64,000 bases of DNA. Source: CAVRQM01 sp963723455 (GTDB lineage Bacteria; Pseudomonadota; Alphaproteobacteria; Acetobacterales; Acetobacteraceae). Location of the stretch: assembly GCA_963723455.1 (NCBI GenBank), contig CAVRQM010000001.1, positions 1,798,001 to 1,862,000 on the forward strand. The letters run 5' to 3'. A program made the position numbers and the translations under genes. The notes under the pieces are model-generated. The model searched no databases. It saw only the letters and a program-made list of their open reading frames with translations, and was not told where the DNA came from. This document shows positions 1 to 9,172 of the stretch, one piece after another. Each line of letters opens with the position of its first letter. Position 1 is the stretch's first letter.

Positions 1-2321
1 GGGACCACCGCTATTCGACGATGGATTTTTCCTCCGAGGCGGCGATCGCCGGAGAGATCGGCAGGTTCCTGCTGAACGGCGCGCTGTATCGCGGGCTGCG
101 GCCGGTGCTGTGGAGCACCGTGGAGAAGACCGCGCTGGCCGAGGCCGAGGTCGAATACCATGACCACGCCAGCACCACGGTGTTCGTCCGCTTCCCGCTG
201 ATCGACGCCCCCGGCGATCTGGCCGGGGCACGCGCCGTGATCTGGACCACGACGCCGTGGACTCTGCCGGCCAACCGCGCCATCGCCTATGGCCCGGGCA
301 TCGACTATGCGCTGGCGCGGGTGGACAGCATCGACGAGGGGTCGCGCGCGCGGCCGGGCGAGACGTTCCTGACCGCGCTGGCGCTGCTGCCGCAAGTCTG
401 CGCCGAGGCCGGGATCGCCACCCATCACGTGCTGCGCGTCCTGCCCGGCGCGGAGCTGGCCGGCCTGGTCGCCGCACACCCCTGGCGCGGTCGCGGCTAT
501 GAGTTCGACGTGCCGCTGCTGCCGGCCGACTACGTCACCACTGAGCAGGGCACCGGCTTGGTCCACACCGCCCCGAGCCACGGCGAGGACGATTTCGCGC
601 TGGGCCGCGTGCATGGACTGGATGTGCCGGAGACGGTTGGCGATGACGGGCGGTTTGCCGCCTGGGTGCCGATGTTCGCCGGGCTGCACGTGTTCAAGGC
701 GGCCGAGCCGGTCTGCGCCGCGCTGGACCAGGCCGGGGCGCTGCTGGCGCGCGGCCGGCTGACCCATTCCTATCCGCATTCCTGGCGATCGAAGGCGCCG
801 TTGATCTTCCGCGCCACGCCGCAATGGTTCATCCGGCTGGACGGACCGGAGGCGATCCGCGCGCGCGCGCTGGACGCCATCGCGCGCACCGATTTCGTCC
901 CGGAAAAGGGCCGCACCCGGCTGGCCAGCATGGTGGCCAGCCGCCCGGATTGGTGCGTCAGCCGGCAGCGCGCCTGGGGCGTGCCGATCGCCGTGTTCGT
1001 CGAGCGCGCGACCGGCGAGGTGCTGCGCGACCCCGAGGTGATGGCCCGCATCGTCGCCGCCTTCCAGGAGGAAGGCGCGGACGCCTGGTACGCCTCGCCG
1101 CCGTCGCGCTTCCTGGGTGCGGACCGCGACCCGGACGCCTACGAGCAGGTGCGCGACATCGTCGATGTGTGGTTCGAGAGCGGCTCGACGCATGGCTTTG
1201 CGATGCAGGCGCGCGGCATCGCGTGGCCGGCGGATCTGTACCTGGAGGGATCCGACCAGCATCGCGGCTGGTTCCAGTCGAGCCTGCTGGAGGCGGTCGG
1301 CACGCGCGGCGCCGCGCCCTTCAAGGCGGTGCTGACGCACGGCTTCACGCTGGACGAGCAGGGCCGCAAGATGAGCAAGTCGGCCGGCAACGGGGTCGAG
1401 CCAAACAAGGTGCTGGAGCAGTATGGCGCGGACATCCTGCGCCTGTGGGTGATGAACACCGACATCACCGAGGACCAGCGCATCGGCCCCGAGGTGCTGA
1501 AGCAGACCGCCGAGCTGTACCGCCGGCTGCGCAACACGCTGCGCTGGCTGCTGGGCGCGCTGACGGGTTTCACGCCGGCCGAGGCGGCTCCGCTGGCCGG
1601 GATGCCGGAGCTGGAACGCTGGGTGCTGCACCGGCTCTCGACGCTGGATGCGCTGGTGCGGCGCGCGGTGGAGACGCATGACTGGGCCGGGGTGTATCCG
1701 GCGATCCATGCGTTCTGCGCCACCGACCTGTCGGCGTTCTACTTCGACGTGCGCAAGGATTCGCTGTACTGCGATCGTTTCGACAGCCCGACGCGCCGCG
1801 CCGCGCGCACGGTGCTGGATCATGTTATGCGCTGCCTGACCACCTGGCTCGCCCCGGTGCTGGCGTTCACCGCCGAGGAAGCCTGGGTGGCGCGCTTCGG
1901 CGAGGCGGCCAGCGTGCATCTGGTGGAGTTTTCCGAGGCGCCGGCGGCGTGGCGGGACGAGGCGCTGGCGCTGCGGTGGGAGGCGATCCGCGGGGTGCGA
2001 CGCAAGATCACAGAGCGCATCGAGAAAGAGCGGGCGGCGGGCCTCGGAGGCTCGTCGTTGAGCTACTCCGTCGTGCTCGGCGGCGACGCGAGCACGCGCG
2101 GATTGACCAACCAAGACTGGCAAGACCTTCTGATCGTATCGCACGTTCATCAGGACGAGGCCGCTGCCCCCGGTGCCGTCGCAGTCGCTCTCGCTCGGGG
2201 AACGAAGTGCGCCCGGTGCTGGCGTGTGCTGGAGGAGGTGGGCGATATGCACGACCATCCGACGCTGTGCCTGCGCTGCGCCGACGCCGTGGACTCCGGC
2301 CTCGTGGCGCGCGCGGCGTGA
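1..2321 (+). CDS. ileS: isoleucyl-tRNA synthetase (5'-truncated by window edge)
   Basis: Charges tRNA-Ile with isoleucine in the cytoplasm. The frame is open from base 3, so the gene starts upstream of the window and the HIGH motif is missing from view; about 770 residues are visible of a family length near 940. Visible signatures are the editing-domain motif WTTTPWTLPANRA, then GTGLVHTAPSHGEDDF, the catalytic KMSKSAGN (KMSKS codons at 1368-1382), the anticodon-binding helical region and a C-terminal zinc finger (CARCW then CLRCA). Codons at about 2040-2205 use TTG, CAA, CTT, GTA and GCT far more than the rest of the gene. It is followed by lspA, a common alphaproteobacterial order. Confidence 0.97.
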   Translation, partial: DHRYSTMDFSSEAAIAGEIGRFLLNGALYRGLRPVLWSTVEKTALAEAEVEYHDHASTTVFVRFPLIDAPGDLAGARAVIWTTTPWTLPANRAIAYGPGIDYALARVDSIDEGSRARPGETFLTALALLPQVCAEAGIATHHVLRVLPGAELAGLVAAHPWRGRGYEFDVPLLPADYVTTEQGTGLVHTAPSHGEDDFALGRVHGLDVPETVGDDGRFAAWVPMFAGLHVFKAAEPVCAALDQAGALLARGRLTHSYPHSWRSKAPLIFRATPQWFIRLDGPEAIRARALDAIARTDFVPEKGRTRLASMVASRPDWCVSRQRAWGVPIAVFVERATGEVLRDPEVMARIVAAFQEEGADAWYASPPSRFLGADRDPDAYEQVRDIVDVWFESGSTHGFAMQARGIAWPADLYLEGSDQHRGWFQSSLLEAVGTRGAAPFKAVLTHGFTLDEQGRKMSKSAGNGVEPNKVLEQYGADILRLWVMNTDITEDQRIGPEVLKQTAELYRRLRNTLRWLLGALTGFTPAEAAPLAGMPELERWVLHRLSTLDALVRRAVETHDWAGVYPAIHAFCATDLSAFYFDVRKDSLYCDRFDSPTRRAARTVLDHVMRCLTTWLAPVLAFTAEEAWVARFGEAASVHLVEFSEAPAAWRDEALALRWEAIRGVRRKITERIEKERAAGLGGSSLSYSVVLGGDASTRGLTNQDWQDLLIVSHVHQDEAAAPGAVAVALARGTKCARCWRVLEEVGDMHDHPTLCLRCADAVDSGLVARAA

Positions 2322-2340
2322 CCGGGACGCGGCGCCGCCC

Positions 2341-2403
2341 TCACCCCGGCTCTCTGCCAAAGGGAGAGGGGGCAGGTCTCCCTCGGAGAGTGAGCCGGGG
2401 TGA
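2341..2403. repeat. REP-like nested palindrome
   Basis: The intergenic region between ileS and lspA holds a 12-bp perfect outer inverted repeat (2341-2352 with 2392-2403, TCACCCCGGCTC and its complement). An inner 7-bp stem lies at 2361-2367 and 2377-2383 (AGGGAGA/TCTCCCT). It shares the CTCTCCC/GGGAGAG core with palindromes at 5285-5308 and 27382-27411. There is no T-tract, so a REP-type element is more likely than a classical intrinsic terminator. Confidence 0.6.
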
Positions 2404-2418
2404 TGAGATCGGTTCGGC

Positions 2419-2940
2419 ATGACCCGGTTCCATCTGACCGCCGTCGGCGCGTTGATGGCCGTGCTGGTGCTGGGGGCCGACCAGGCCAGCAAGGACTGGA
2501 TCCTGTATGGCCTTAACCTGCCGGCACTCGGCTCGGTCGCCGTGCTGCCGGTGCTGAACCTGACGATGGTGTGGAACCGCGGCGTCACCTTCGGCCTGCT
2601 CGGCGATTTCGGCGCTGCCGGGCACGTCGTGCTGGCGGGCGTGGCGCTGGTGGTGGTCGCGGCGCTGGCGGTCTGGCTGCATCGCGCCGAGCGGCTGGCG
2701 GTGGCGCTGGCGCTGGGGGCGATCGCCGGCGGCGCGGTGGGCAACGTGCTCGACCGCGTTCGCTATGGCGCGGTGGTCGATTTCATCCACGCGCACGCCT
2801 TCGGCTATTCGTGGTACGTGTTCAACCTGGCCGATGCGGCGATCGTCTGTGGCGTGGCCGTGCTGGTGCTGGACGGGCTGACGCCGCATCACGGTGCCTT
2901 GAATAAGCGGTCCGGCAGCGGTAATCCTGCGCGGCCATGA
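2419..2940 (+). CDS. lspA: lipoprotein signal peptidase (signal peptidase II)
   Basis: Inner-membrane aspartyl protease that removes the signal peptide from prolipoproteins after lipidation. The 173-residue length is normal. Four hydrophobic segments are visible, and the two catalytic aspartates lie in GNVLDRVRYGAVVDF (about residues 110-124) and in FNLADAAI. The ATG at 2419 fits the usual family start. The stop overlaps the next ATG (ATGA at 2937-2940), which suggests translational coupling with the DUF3035 lipoprotein downstream. Several lipoprotein substrates are encoded in this window. Confidence 0.96.
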   Translation: MTRFHLTAVGALMAVLVLGADQASKDWILYGLNLPALGSVAVLPVLNLTMVWNRGVTFGLLGDFGAAGHVVLAGVALVVVAALAVWLHRAERLAVALALGAIAGGAVGNVLDRVRYGAVVDFIHAHAFGYSWYVFNLADAAIVCGVAVLVLDGLTPHHGALNKRSGSGNPARP

Positions 2941-3503
2941 ATCGCGCCGTCCTCCTGCTGCCCGTCCTGCTGCCCGGTTTGCTGATCGGCCTGTCCGCCT
3001 GCAGTGGCGACGAGCTGTCGCGCAGCTTCGGCATCACCCGCGACACGCCCGACGAGTTCACCGTCACCACGCGCGCGCCGCTGTCGATGCCGCCGGACTT
3101 CTCCCTTCGCCCGCCGCGCCCTGGCGCGCCGCGGCCGCAGGAGCAGGACGCGCCGGACGCGGCGCAGGCCGCCCTGGTGCCGCAATCGGCCCTGGTCGAT
3201 GCGCAATCCGGCTCGTCCAGCCCCGGCCAGCAGGCCTTGCTCGCCGCCGCCGGGCCGCCGGCGCCGGCGGACGTGCGCCAGAAGATCGAACGCGATGCCT
3301 CGCTCGACCAGCCCAACCAGAGCCTGACCGACCGGCTGGAGTTCTGGCGCAAGCCGCCGCTGCCAGGCGTGGTGATCGATCCGGCCAAGGAATTGCAGCG
3401 GCTGCGCCAGGACGCGGCGCTCGGCCAGAGCGTGCAGACCGGCGACACGCCGATCATCCAGCGCAACACGCAGGATACCGGGCTGCTGAACGGGCTGTTC
3501 TGA
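2937..3503 (+). CDS. DUF3035-family lipoprotein
   Basis: A 188-residue protein with a hydrophobic N-terminus ending in LIGLSACSG, a lipobox with the likely lipidated Cys at about residue 22. After it comes the DUF3035 hallmark segment, DEFTVTTRAPLSMPPDFSLR followed by PPRPGAPRPQE. The rest is proline- and alanine-rich and probably disordered apart from a short helical C-terminal part. The family is found next to lspA in alphaproteobacteria, and a role at the outer membrane is likely but not established from sequence. It overlaps lspA by four bases. Confidence 0.88.
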   Translation: MNRAVLLLPVLLPGLLIGLSACSGDELSRSFGITRDTPDEFTVTTRAPLSMPPDFSLRPPRPGAPRPQEQDAPDAAQAALVPQSALVDAQSGSSSPGQQALLAAAGPPAPADVRQKIERDASLDQPNQSLTDRLEFWRKPPLPGVVIDPAKELQRLRQDAALGQSVQTGDTPIIQRNTQDTGLLNGLF

Positions 3504-3578
3504 CAATCGGCAGCGCCGCACCCAACCGGGGGCGGCGGCTGCGGTCAACCGAACCTCGAGCCGGCGGGAGCGATCGCC

Positions 3579-5277
3579 ATGACGGACGCCGCATCCTTCG
3601 ACGCCCAGACCCGCAGCGCCGCATGGGAGCGCGTCGCGTCGCTGGCCGCGGCGCCGGGCGCCGCGGCCATTCGCCCGCTCTTCGCCGCCGATCCCGGCCG
3701 CGCCGCACGCTACACGCTGCATCTGGACGACCTGACCCTGGACGCCTCGAAATCGTCGGTCTCCGACACGGCGCTGGACGCGCTGCATGACCTGCTCGCC
3801 GCCTCCGGCTTCGACGGGTTCCGCGAGCGGCTGTTCGCGGGCGAGGTGGTCAACCCGACCGAGGGCCGCGCGGCGATGCACATGGCGTTGCGCGCGCCGC
3901 GCGCCGAGGCGATGCGCGCCGCACTTCCAGGCGGGATCGACGACGCGGCGTCGATCGTCGCCGGCGAGCTGGCGCACATGCGCGATTTCGTCAGCGCCGT
4001 GCATGACGGCACCATCAAGGGCGCCACCGGCCACACCTTCGACACCGTGCTGAACATCGGCATCGGCGGCTCGGATCTGGGGCCGCGCATGGCCTGTGAC
4101 GCGCTGACCCTGGTCGGTGGCGGCGAGATGCGGGCGCGCTTCCTGTCCAACGTCGATGGCCACGCCTTCGCGACCCTGGCGCGCGAGCTGGATCCGGCGC
4201 GGACTCTGGTGCTGGTGGCGTCGAAGACCTTCACCACGCTGGAGACGCTGACCAACGCGCACGCGGTGCGCGGCTGGATCGCCGCCGCGCTGGGCGAGCA
4301 GGCGGTGGGGTCGCATTTCGCGGCGCTGTCCACCAATCGGCAGGCGGTCGAGGCGTTCGGCATCCCGGCCGACCGCATGTTCGGCTTCCGCGACTGGGTG
4401 GGCGGGCGCTATTCGCTGTGGTCGGCGGTTGGTCTGTCGATCGCCCTGGCAGCCGGCTGGCCGGCGTTCCAGGCGATGCTGGATGGCGGCCACGCGATGG
4501 ACCAGCATTTCCGCACCGCGAAGCCGCGCGAGAGCCTGCCGGTGCTGCTGGCGCTGACCGGCATCTGGCACATCGACGGGCTGGGGCTGCGCACCCATTG
4601 CGTGCTGGCGTATGACGAGCGGCTGCGCCGCTTCCCGGCCTATCTGCAGCAGCTGGAAATGGAGAGCAACGGCAAGTCCACGCTGCTGGACGGCAGTCCG
4701 GCCACGCGCCCGACCTGCCCGGTGGTGTTCGGCGAGCCGGGCACCGACGCGCAGCACAGCTTCATGCAGCTGGTGCATCAGGGCACGCAATCGGTGCCGG
4801 TGGATTTTCTGCTGGCCGCCATCCCCGACCACGGCCGGCCCGAGGCGCATCGCATCCTGGCCGCCAACGCCTTCGCCCAGGCCGAGGCGCTGCTGCGCGG
4901 CAAGACCCGGGCCGAGGTCGAGGCCGAGATGGCCGCAAAAGCACGTCGCCGCCGACGCGATCGCCCGGGTCGCGCCGCATCGCCAGTTCTCCGGCGACCG
5001 GCCGAGCAACACCATTCTGTTCCGGCGGCTGGACGGGTTCACGCTGGGCCGGCTGATCGCGCTGTATGAACACAAGGTGGCGACCCAGGGCTGGCTGTGG
5101 GGCATCGACAGCTTCGACCAGTGGGGCGTGGAGCTGGGCAAGGTGCTGGCCGGCGGCATCATCCCGGATCTGCAGCCGGGCGTGCACGCCGATCCCGGCG
5201 CGCATGATGCGTCCACTGCCGGGCTGATCGAGCGGTTCCACGCGCTGCGGGCGGACGGGACGGCGAACCCGTTGTGA
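3579..5277 (+). CDS. pgi: glucose-6-phosphate isomerase (frame broken once)
   Basis: Interconverts glucose-6-phosphate and fructose-6-phosphate. The first part reads in the frame of the ATG at 3579 through SIS-domain signatures (GIGGSDLGPRM, SKTFTTLETLTNA, DWVGGRYSLWSAVGLSI, LQQLEMESNGKS). At an AAAA run at 4937-4940 the frame breaks, and the rest (KHVAADAI, then FSGDRPSNTI and the family C-terminus FDQWGVELGK) continues in the next frame to the stop at 5275-5277. Removing one A restores a full-length protein. A sequencing or assembly insertion is more likely than loss of this central enzyme. The stop overlaps the possible GTG start of mutL. Confidence 0.93.
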
Positions 5278-7058
5278 CGCCGCACCCTCTCCCTCCGCCG
5301 GGAGAGGGGCAAAGGGCGGCTGGCGCCGTCCCGCGCATCCGCGTGCTGCCGAATTCGACCATCAACCGCATCGCCGCCGGCGAGGTGATCGAGCGCCCGG
5401 CCGCGGCGGTGCGCGAGCTGGTCGAGAACGCGCTGGACGCCGGGGCCACGCGCATCAGCGTGCGCCTGCACGGCGGCGGGGTCGAGCGCATCGAGGTCGC
5501 CGATGACGGCTTCGGCATGGACGCGGCCGGCCTGGCGCTGAGCGTGCAGCGCCACGCCACCAGCAAGCTCGCCGAGGACGACGACCTGACCCGCATCGCC
5601 ACGCTGGGCTTTCGCGGCGAGGCGCTGCCCAGCATCGGGGCGGCCGCGCGCATGGTCATCGCCAGCCGACCGCATGGCGCGGCCCATGCCTGGCGGCTGG
5701 CGGTCGAGGGCGGCGTGGTGGGCGCGGTCGAGCCGGCGGCCGGATCGGCGGGCACCTGCGTCGTCGCCGCCGACCTGTTCTTCGCCACCCCGGCGCGGCG
5801 CAAGTTCCTGAAATCGGCCCGGGTCGAGGCCGAAGCCAGCGAGGCCGCGGTGCGCCGCCTGGCGCTGGCCGCCCCCGGCGTCGCATTCCGGCTGGACAGC
5901 GACGGGCGCACCCTGTTCGACTTGCCCGCGCAGGACCGCGCCGCGCGCGTGGCCAATCTGCTGGGGCCGGAGGCGGCCGGCGTGATGATCGCGGTCGCCG
6001 GCGAGCGCGGCGACGCGGCGCTGTCCGGCTATGCCTGCGCGCCAACCCATACCCGGGCCACCGCCGCGTCGCAGGCGCTGGTGGTCAACGGCCGCCCGGT
6101 CGCCGACCCGGTGCTGCGCACCGCCGTCCGCGTCGCCTATCGCGACGTGACCCCGCCCGGCCGGCACGGCGTGGTGGCGCTGTTCCTCAATCTGCCACCC
6201 GACGCGCTGGACGTGAACGTGCATCCGGCCAAGGCCGAGGTGCGGTTCCGCGACCCGGACGGGGTGCGCGCGCTGGTCATCGGCACGCTCGGCCGGGCGC
6301 TGGCCGGCGGCGCCGGCGGCGTGGCCCCGCCGCACCGCTTCGCCGCGCGCCCGCCGCTGCGTCCGCCCCCGCCGCCGGGCATGCCCGTCGCGCAGGCGAC
6401 CGGGTTCGCCGAGGTGGCGCTGCCGTTCGCGCCGTCCGCCCGCGTGCTGCCGGACCCGGCGGCGGTCGCCGGCGAGCACAAGCTGGGCGCGCCGGTGGCG
6501 CAGGTGCTGGACACCTACATCATCGCGGTGGCCGCGGACGGCAGCCTGGTGCTGGTCGATCAGCACGCCGCGCATGAACGCCTGACGCACGAGGCGATCC
6601 GCGACGAGATGCTGGCCGGTCGCGTGCGGTCGCAGCCGCTGCTGCTGCCGGCGGTGGTCGAGCTGGCCGCCGCCGATGCCGCCCGGGTGCTGGCCCGCGC
6701 TGGCGAGTTCGCCCGGCTCGGGCTGGAGCTGGAGGCGTTCGGGCCGGGTGCGGTGCTGGTGCGTGCGCTGCCGGCGGCCCTGGGCGCGGCCGACCCGGCG
6801 CCGCTGCTGCGCGACCTGGCCGACGAGCTGGCCGAGCTGGACGCGGCGCTGGCACTGGATGCCCGGCTGGATGCGGTGATCGCGCGCATGGCCTGCCACG
6901 GCAGCATTCGCGCCGGGCGGCGGCTGGGGGCGGCGGAGATGTCGGCCCTGTTGCGCCGGATGGAGGTGACGCCGCGCGCCGCCACCTGCAGCCACGGGCG
7001 GCCGACCTTCCTGAAGCTGAGCCGGGCCGAGATCGAGCGGCTGTTCGGGCGGCGCTGA
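5274..7058 (+). CDS. mutL: DNA mismatch repair protein MutL
   Basis: GHKL ATPase that couples MutS mismatch recognition to downstream repair. ATPase motifs are clear: RIAAGEVIERPAAAVRELVE, then NALDAGA, DDGFGMD and GFRGEALPSI. The C-terminal dimerization domain carries QVLDTYIIAVAADGSLVLVD and the family ending CSHGRPTFLKLS. The listed GTG (5274) overlaps the pgi stop, but this start would translate a REP-like palindrome as the first residues. The conserved protein begins near IRVLPNSTINRIAAGEV, so a GTG at 5343 is an alternative start. About 590 residues is normal for the family. Confidence 0.95.
   Translation: MTPHPLPPPGEGQRAAGAVPRIRVLPNSTINRIAAGEVIERPAAAVRELVENALDAGATRISVRLHGGGVERIEVADDGFGMDAAGLALSVQRHATSKLAEDDDLTRIATLGFRGEALPSIGAAARMVIASRPHGAAHAWRLAVEGGVVGAVEPAAGSAGTCVVAADLFFATPARRKFLKSARVEAEASEAAVRRLALAAPGVAFRLDSDGRTLFDLPAQDRAARVANLLGPEAAGVMIAVAGERGDAALSGYACAPTHTRATAASQALVVNGRPVADPVLRTAVRVAYRDVTPPGRHGVVALFLNLPPDALDVNVHPAKAEVRFRDPDGVRALVIGTLGRALAGGAGGVAPPHRFAARPPLRPPPPPGMPVAQATGFAEVALPFAPSARVLPDPAAVAGEHKLGAPVAQVLDTYIIAVAADGSLVLVDQHAAHERLTHEAIRDEMLAGRVRSQPLLLPAVVELAAADAARVLARAGEFARLGLELEAFGPGAVLVRALPAALGAADPAPLLRDLADELAELDAALALDARLDAVIARMACHGSIRAGRRLGAAEMSALLRRMEVTPRAATCSHGRPTFLKLSRAEIERLFGRR
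5285..5308. repeat. REP-like palindrome at mutL 5' end
   Basis: A perfect 9-bp inverted repeat, CCCTCTCCC (5285-5293) with GGGAGAGGG (5300-5308), separated by six bases. It shares its core with the palindromes at 2341-2403 and 27382-27411. It lies inside the annotated mutL frame if the GTG at 5274 is used. Confidence 0.6.
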
Positions 7059-7720
7059 TGCCCGGACTTTCGGCACCGCCCGTCCTGTTCGCCGACGCCC
7101 GCTTCGTTGTGCTGGACAAGCCGGCCGGCCTGGCCTCGCATGCCGGGCCGGGCGGCGGCCCCAGCGTCGAGGACTGGTTCGCGCAGCTGTCGCGGCGGCG
7201 CGACGGGCCATGGCTGGCGCACCGGCTGGACCGCGACACCGCCGGCTGCCTGGTGGTGGCTTTGCGGCGGGCGGCGCTGCTTGAGGCGCAGGCGGCGTTC
7301 GCGCAGGGCGGGTGCGCAAGACCTACTGGGCCGTGGTGCGCGGCCGGCCGAACGCGGATCGCGGCACGATCGACCTGCCGTTGCGCAAGGTCAGCGATCC
7401 CGGCGGCTGGCGCATGGCCGCGGGCGCCGGAGGCCAGTCCGGCGTTGACCGAGTGGCGGGTGCGCGGTCTGGCGGACGGCGTCGCCTGGCTGGAACTGCA
7501 TCCGCGCACCGGGCGGACGCATCAGGTGCGGGCGCATTGCGCGGCCCTCGGCTGCCCGGTGCTGGGCGATCCGGTCTATGGCGACGGCGACGGACGGCTG
7601 CAGCTGCTGGCGCGGGCGATCGAACTGCCGTTGCTGCCGCCGCTGGCCGCCGAGGCTTCGATGCCGGAGCACATGCGCGACGCGATGGGCGGTTGCGGGT
7701 GGCGGGCGGCTGGCGCGTAG
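7058..7720 (+). CDS. RluA-family RNA pseudouridine synthase (two compensating frame breaks)
   Basis: Converts uridine to pseudouridine in RNA. The catalytic-aspartate motif HRLDRDTAGCLVVA lies near residue 55, preceded by VLDKPAGLASHAG and followed by LHPRTGRTHQVRAHCAALG near the C-terminus. Between about 7305 and 7437 the conserved peptide (VRKTYWAVVRGRPNADRGTI) lies in another frame, so the gene needs one base added near 7307 and one removed near 7432. Because the two shifts cancel, the long frame stays open and hides the damage. The ATG at 7058 shares a base with the mutL stop (TGATG). The 220-residue length is close to normal. Confidence 0.88.
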   Translation: MPGLSAPPVLFADARFVVLDKPAGLASHAGPGGGPSVEDWFAQLSRRRDGPWLAHRLDRDTAGCLVVALRRAALLEAQAAFAQGGCARPTGPWCAAGRTRIAARSTCRCARSAIPAAGAWPRAPEASPALTEWRVRGLADGVAWLELHPRTGRTHQVRAHCAALGCPVLGDPVYGDGDGRLQLLARAIELPLLPPLAAEASMPEHMRDAMGGCGWRAAGA

Positions 7721-7747
7721 CGGAGGTGAGCGCCCGCCAACGCCGCT

Positions 7748-8119
7748 CTATGCGACGCGGCGCGGCTCCTCCAGCGTCAGGTGCGCGATGTAGCCCGACC
7801 GGCTCTCGCCGGCCGCCCGGGCCAGGGCGTCCAGCCGCTTCAGCACGCGGCGCGGCAGGGTGATATTCACCCGCTCGACGGCATCATCAAGCAGCGCCGG
7901 GTCCAGCGAGATGACGCCGAACGTCCAGCCCGCATAATCTGGATGCCGGCGAATCGCCTCCAGGCTGCTCGCAGGCGGGATGGCCCCGCCGGCATCCGAC
8001 GCGGCGTCCACCACCTCGTCCAGCGTGTCTCCGGCCGAGAAGCAGCCGGGCAGGTCAGGGACGACGCCGCCGAATGCCGCCGTGTCGGTGCCTGTTTCAA
8101 TGGCGACGGGGTAGCGCAT
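7748..8119 (-). CDS. HicB-like antitoxin domain protein, solitary
   Basis: A 123-residue protein. The N-terminal half is a HicB-type degraded RNase H fold (YPVAIE, GVVPDLPGCFSAGDTLDEVV). The C-terminal half is a ribbon-helix-helix DNA-binding segment (VNITLPRRVLKRLDALAR, GESRSGYIAHLTLE). HicB proteins normally neutralize a HicA mRNase encoded beside them; no HicA-like frame is visible on either strand in the flanks (7721-7747 and 8120-8259). It may be a stand-alone regulator or the remnant of a toxin-antitoxin pair. It is convergent with the preceding pseudouridine synthase and divergent from the EamA gene. Confidence 0.82.
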   Translation of the reverse strand: MRYPVAIETGTDTAAFGGVVPDLPGCFSAGDTLDEVVDAASDAGGAIPPASSLEAIRRHPDYAGWTFGVISLDPALLDDAVERVNITLPRRVLKRLDALARAAGESRSGYIAHLTLEEPRRVA

Positions 8120-8259
8120 GTGCGGCTTCCTGCTCTCGACGTAAGCGGCCGGTGCGGCCTTGCCATCGTCGCGCGGTTCGCCCGCGTCCGGATATCAGCA
8201 CAACCCAGCATCACACAACCGGCGCTGCCCCGCGGCCGGTGGCCGTGGCACACCGGGGC

Positions 8260-9165
8260 ATGGCCCCGTCCCAGCTGTCGCTGCGCCACGCCTTGCTCGG
8301 ACTGGCCGTGGTCGCGGTGTGGGGCAGCAATTTCGTGGTTATCCGGTTCGTGCTGGACCAGATGCCGCCGCTGCTGTTCGCCGCACTCCGCTTCAGCATC
8401 GCGCTGCTTCCGGCGGTGTTCCTGATCCGCCGCCCGCGCGTGCCCTGGAGCAACCTGGCGCTGTATGGCGCGCTGATCGGGGCCGGCCAGTTCGGGCTGC
8501 TGTACATCGCGATGCAGGGCCACATCTCTCCCGGTCTCGCCTCGCTGGTGATCCAGATGCAGGTGTTCTTCACGATCGGCCTGTCGGTGGCGCTGTCGGG
8601 CGAGCGGGTGCAGGTGCTGCAATGGCTCGCCCTGCTGCTCGCCGCCGCGGGGATCGGCGTCATCGCGGCGCACGCCGACGCCGCCACGACTCCGCTCGGG
8701 CTGGCGCTGGTGCTGGTCGCCGCACTCTGCTGGGCGTGCGGCAACCTGCTGGTGCGGGTGAATCGCGGCGGCAATATGCTGGCCTACGTGGTCTGGGCCA
8801 GCCTGTTCTCCGCCCCGCCGCTGTTCGCGCTGTCCTGGGCGTTCGAGGGCGGCCCGGCCATCCTGCACAGCCTCGGCCACGCCACCGTTGCAGCGTGGCT
8901 GGCGGTGCTGTGGCAGGCCGTCGGCAACACGCTGTTCGGCTACGCCGCCTGGGGCTTCCTGCTGGCGCGCTATCCGTCTGCGGTGGTCTCGCCGCTGGCG
9001 CTGCTGGTCCCGGTGGTGGGCATGGCCAGCTCGGCCTGGTGGCTGGGCGAGCCGATGCCGGGCTGGAAGCTGCTGGCCGCGATGCTGGTGATCTGCGGGC
9101 TGGTGCTGGGCATGCTGGCGCCGCGCTGGCTGCCGGCACCCGCGCCGCGTGCCGCCGGCGGCTGA
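8260..9165 (+). CDS. EamA-family drug/metabolite exporter
   Basis: A polytopic inner-membrane protein of about 300 residues with ten predicted hydrophobic helices in two EamA repeats. It closely resembles E. coli EamA (O-acetylserine/cysteine exporter) in WGSNFVVIRFVLDQMPPLLF, GLASLVIQMQVFFTI, CWACGNL and SPLALLVPVVGMAS. The ATG at 8260 gives the usual N-terminus (MAPSQLSLRHALLGLAVVAV); an in-frame GTG at 8245 is possible. Export of amino acids or related metabolites is the family role, but the substrate cannot be read from the sequence. Confidence 0.9.
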   Translation: MAPSQLSLRHALLGLAVVAVWGSNFVVIRFVLDQMPPLLFAALRFSIALLPAVFLIRRPRVPWSNLALYGALIGAGQFGLLYIAMQGHISPGLASLVIQMQVFFTIGLSVALSGERVQVLQWLALLLAAAGIGVIAAHADAATTPLGLALVLVAALCWACGNLLVRVNRGGNMLAYVVWASLFSAPPLFALSWAFEGGPAILHSLGHATVAAWLAVLWQAVGNTLFGYAAWGFLLARYPSAVVSPLALLVPVVGMASSAWWLGEPMPGWKLLAAMLVICGLVLGMLAPRWLPAPAPRAAGG

Positions 9166-9172
9166 GCGCGCG

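Noticed and set aside
4930..4950. Programmed frameshift at the pgi AAAA run
   Set aside because: No stop codon or structured stimulator supports programmed shifting, no family precedent is known, and a homopolymer indel is simpler.
2889..7319. 1476-codon open frame on the minus strand opposite pgi and mutL
   Set aside because: Composition is Arg/Gly/Gln/His-rich with no recognisable domain; it is the antisense of several well-supported genes and arises from extreme GC third-position bias.
8120..8259. HicA toxin upstream of hicB
   Set aside because: No frame shows the HicA double-stranded-RNA-binding-like fold or its conserved His.
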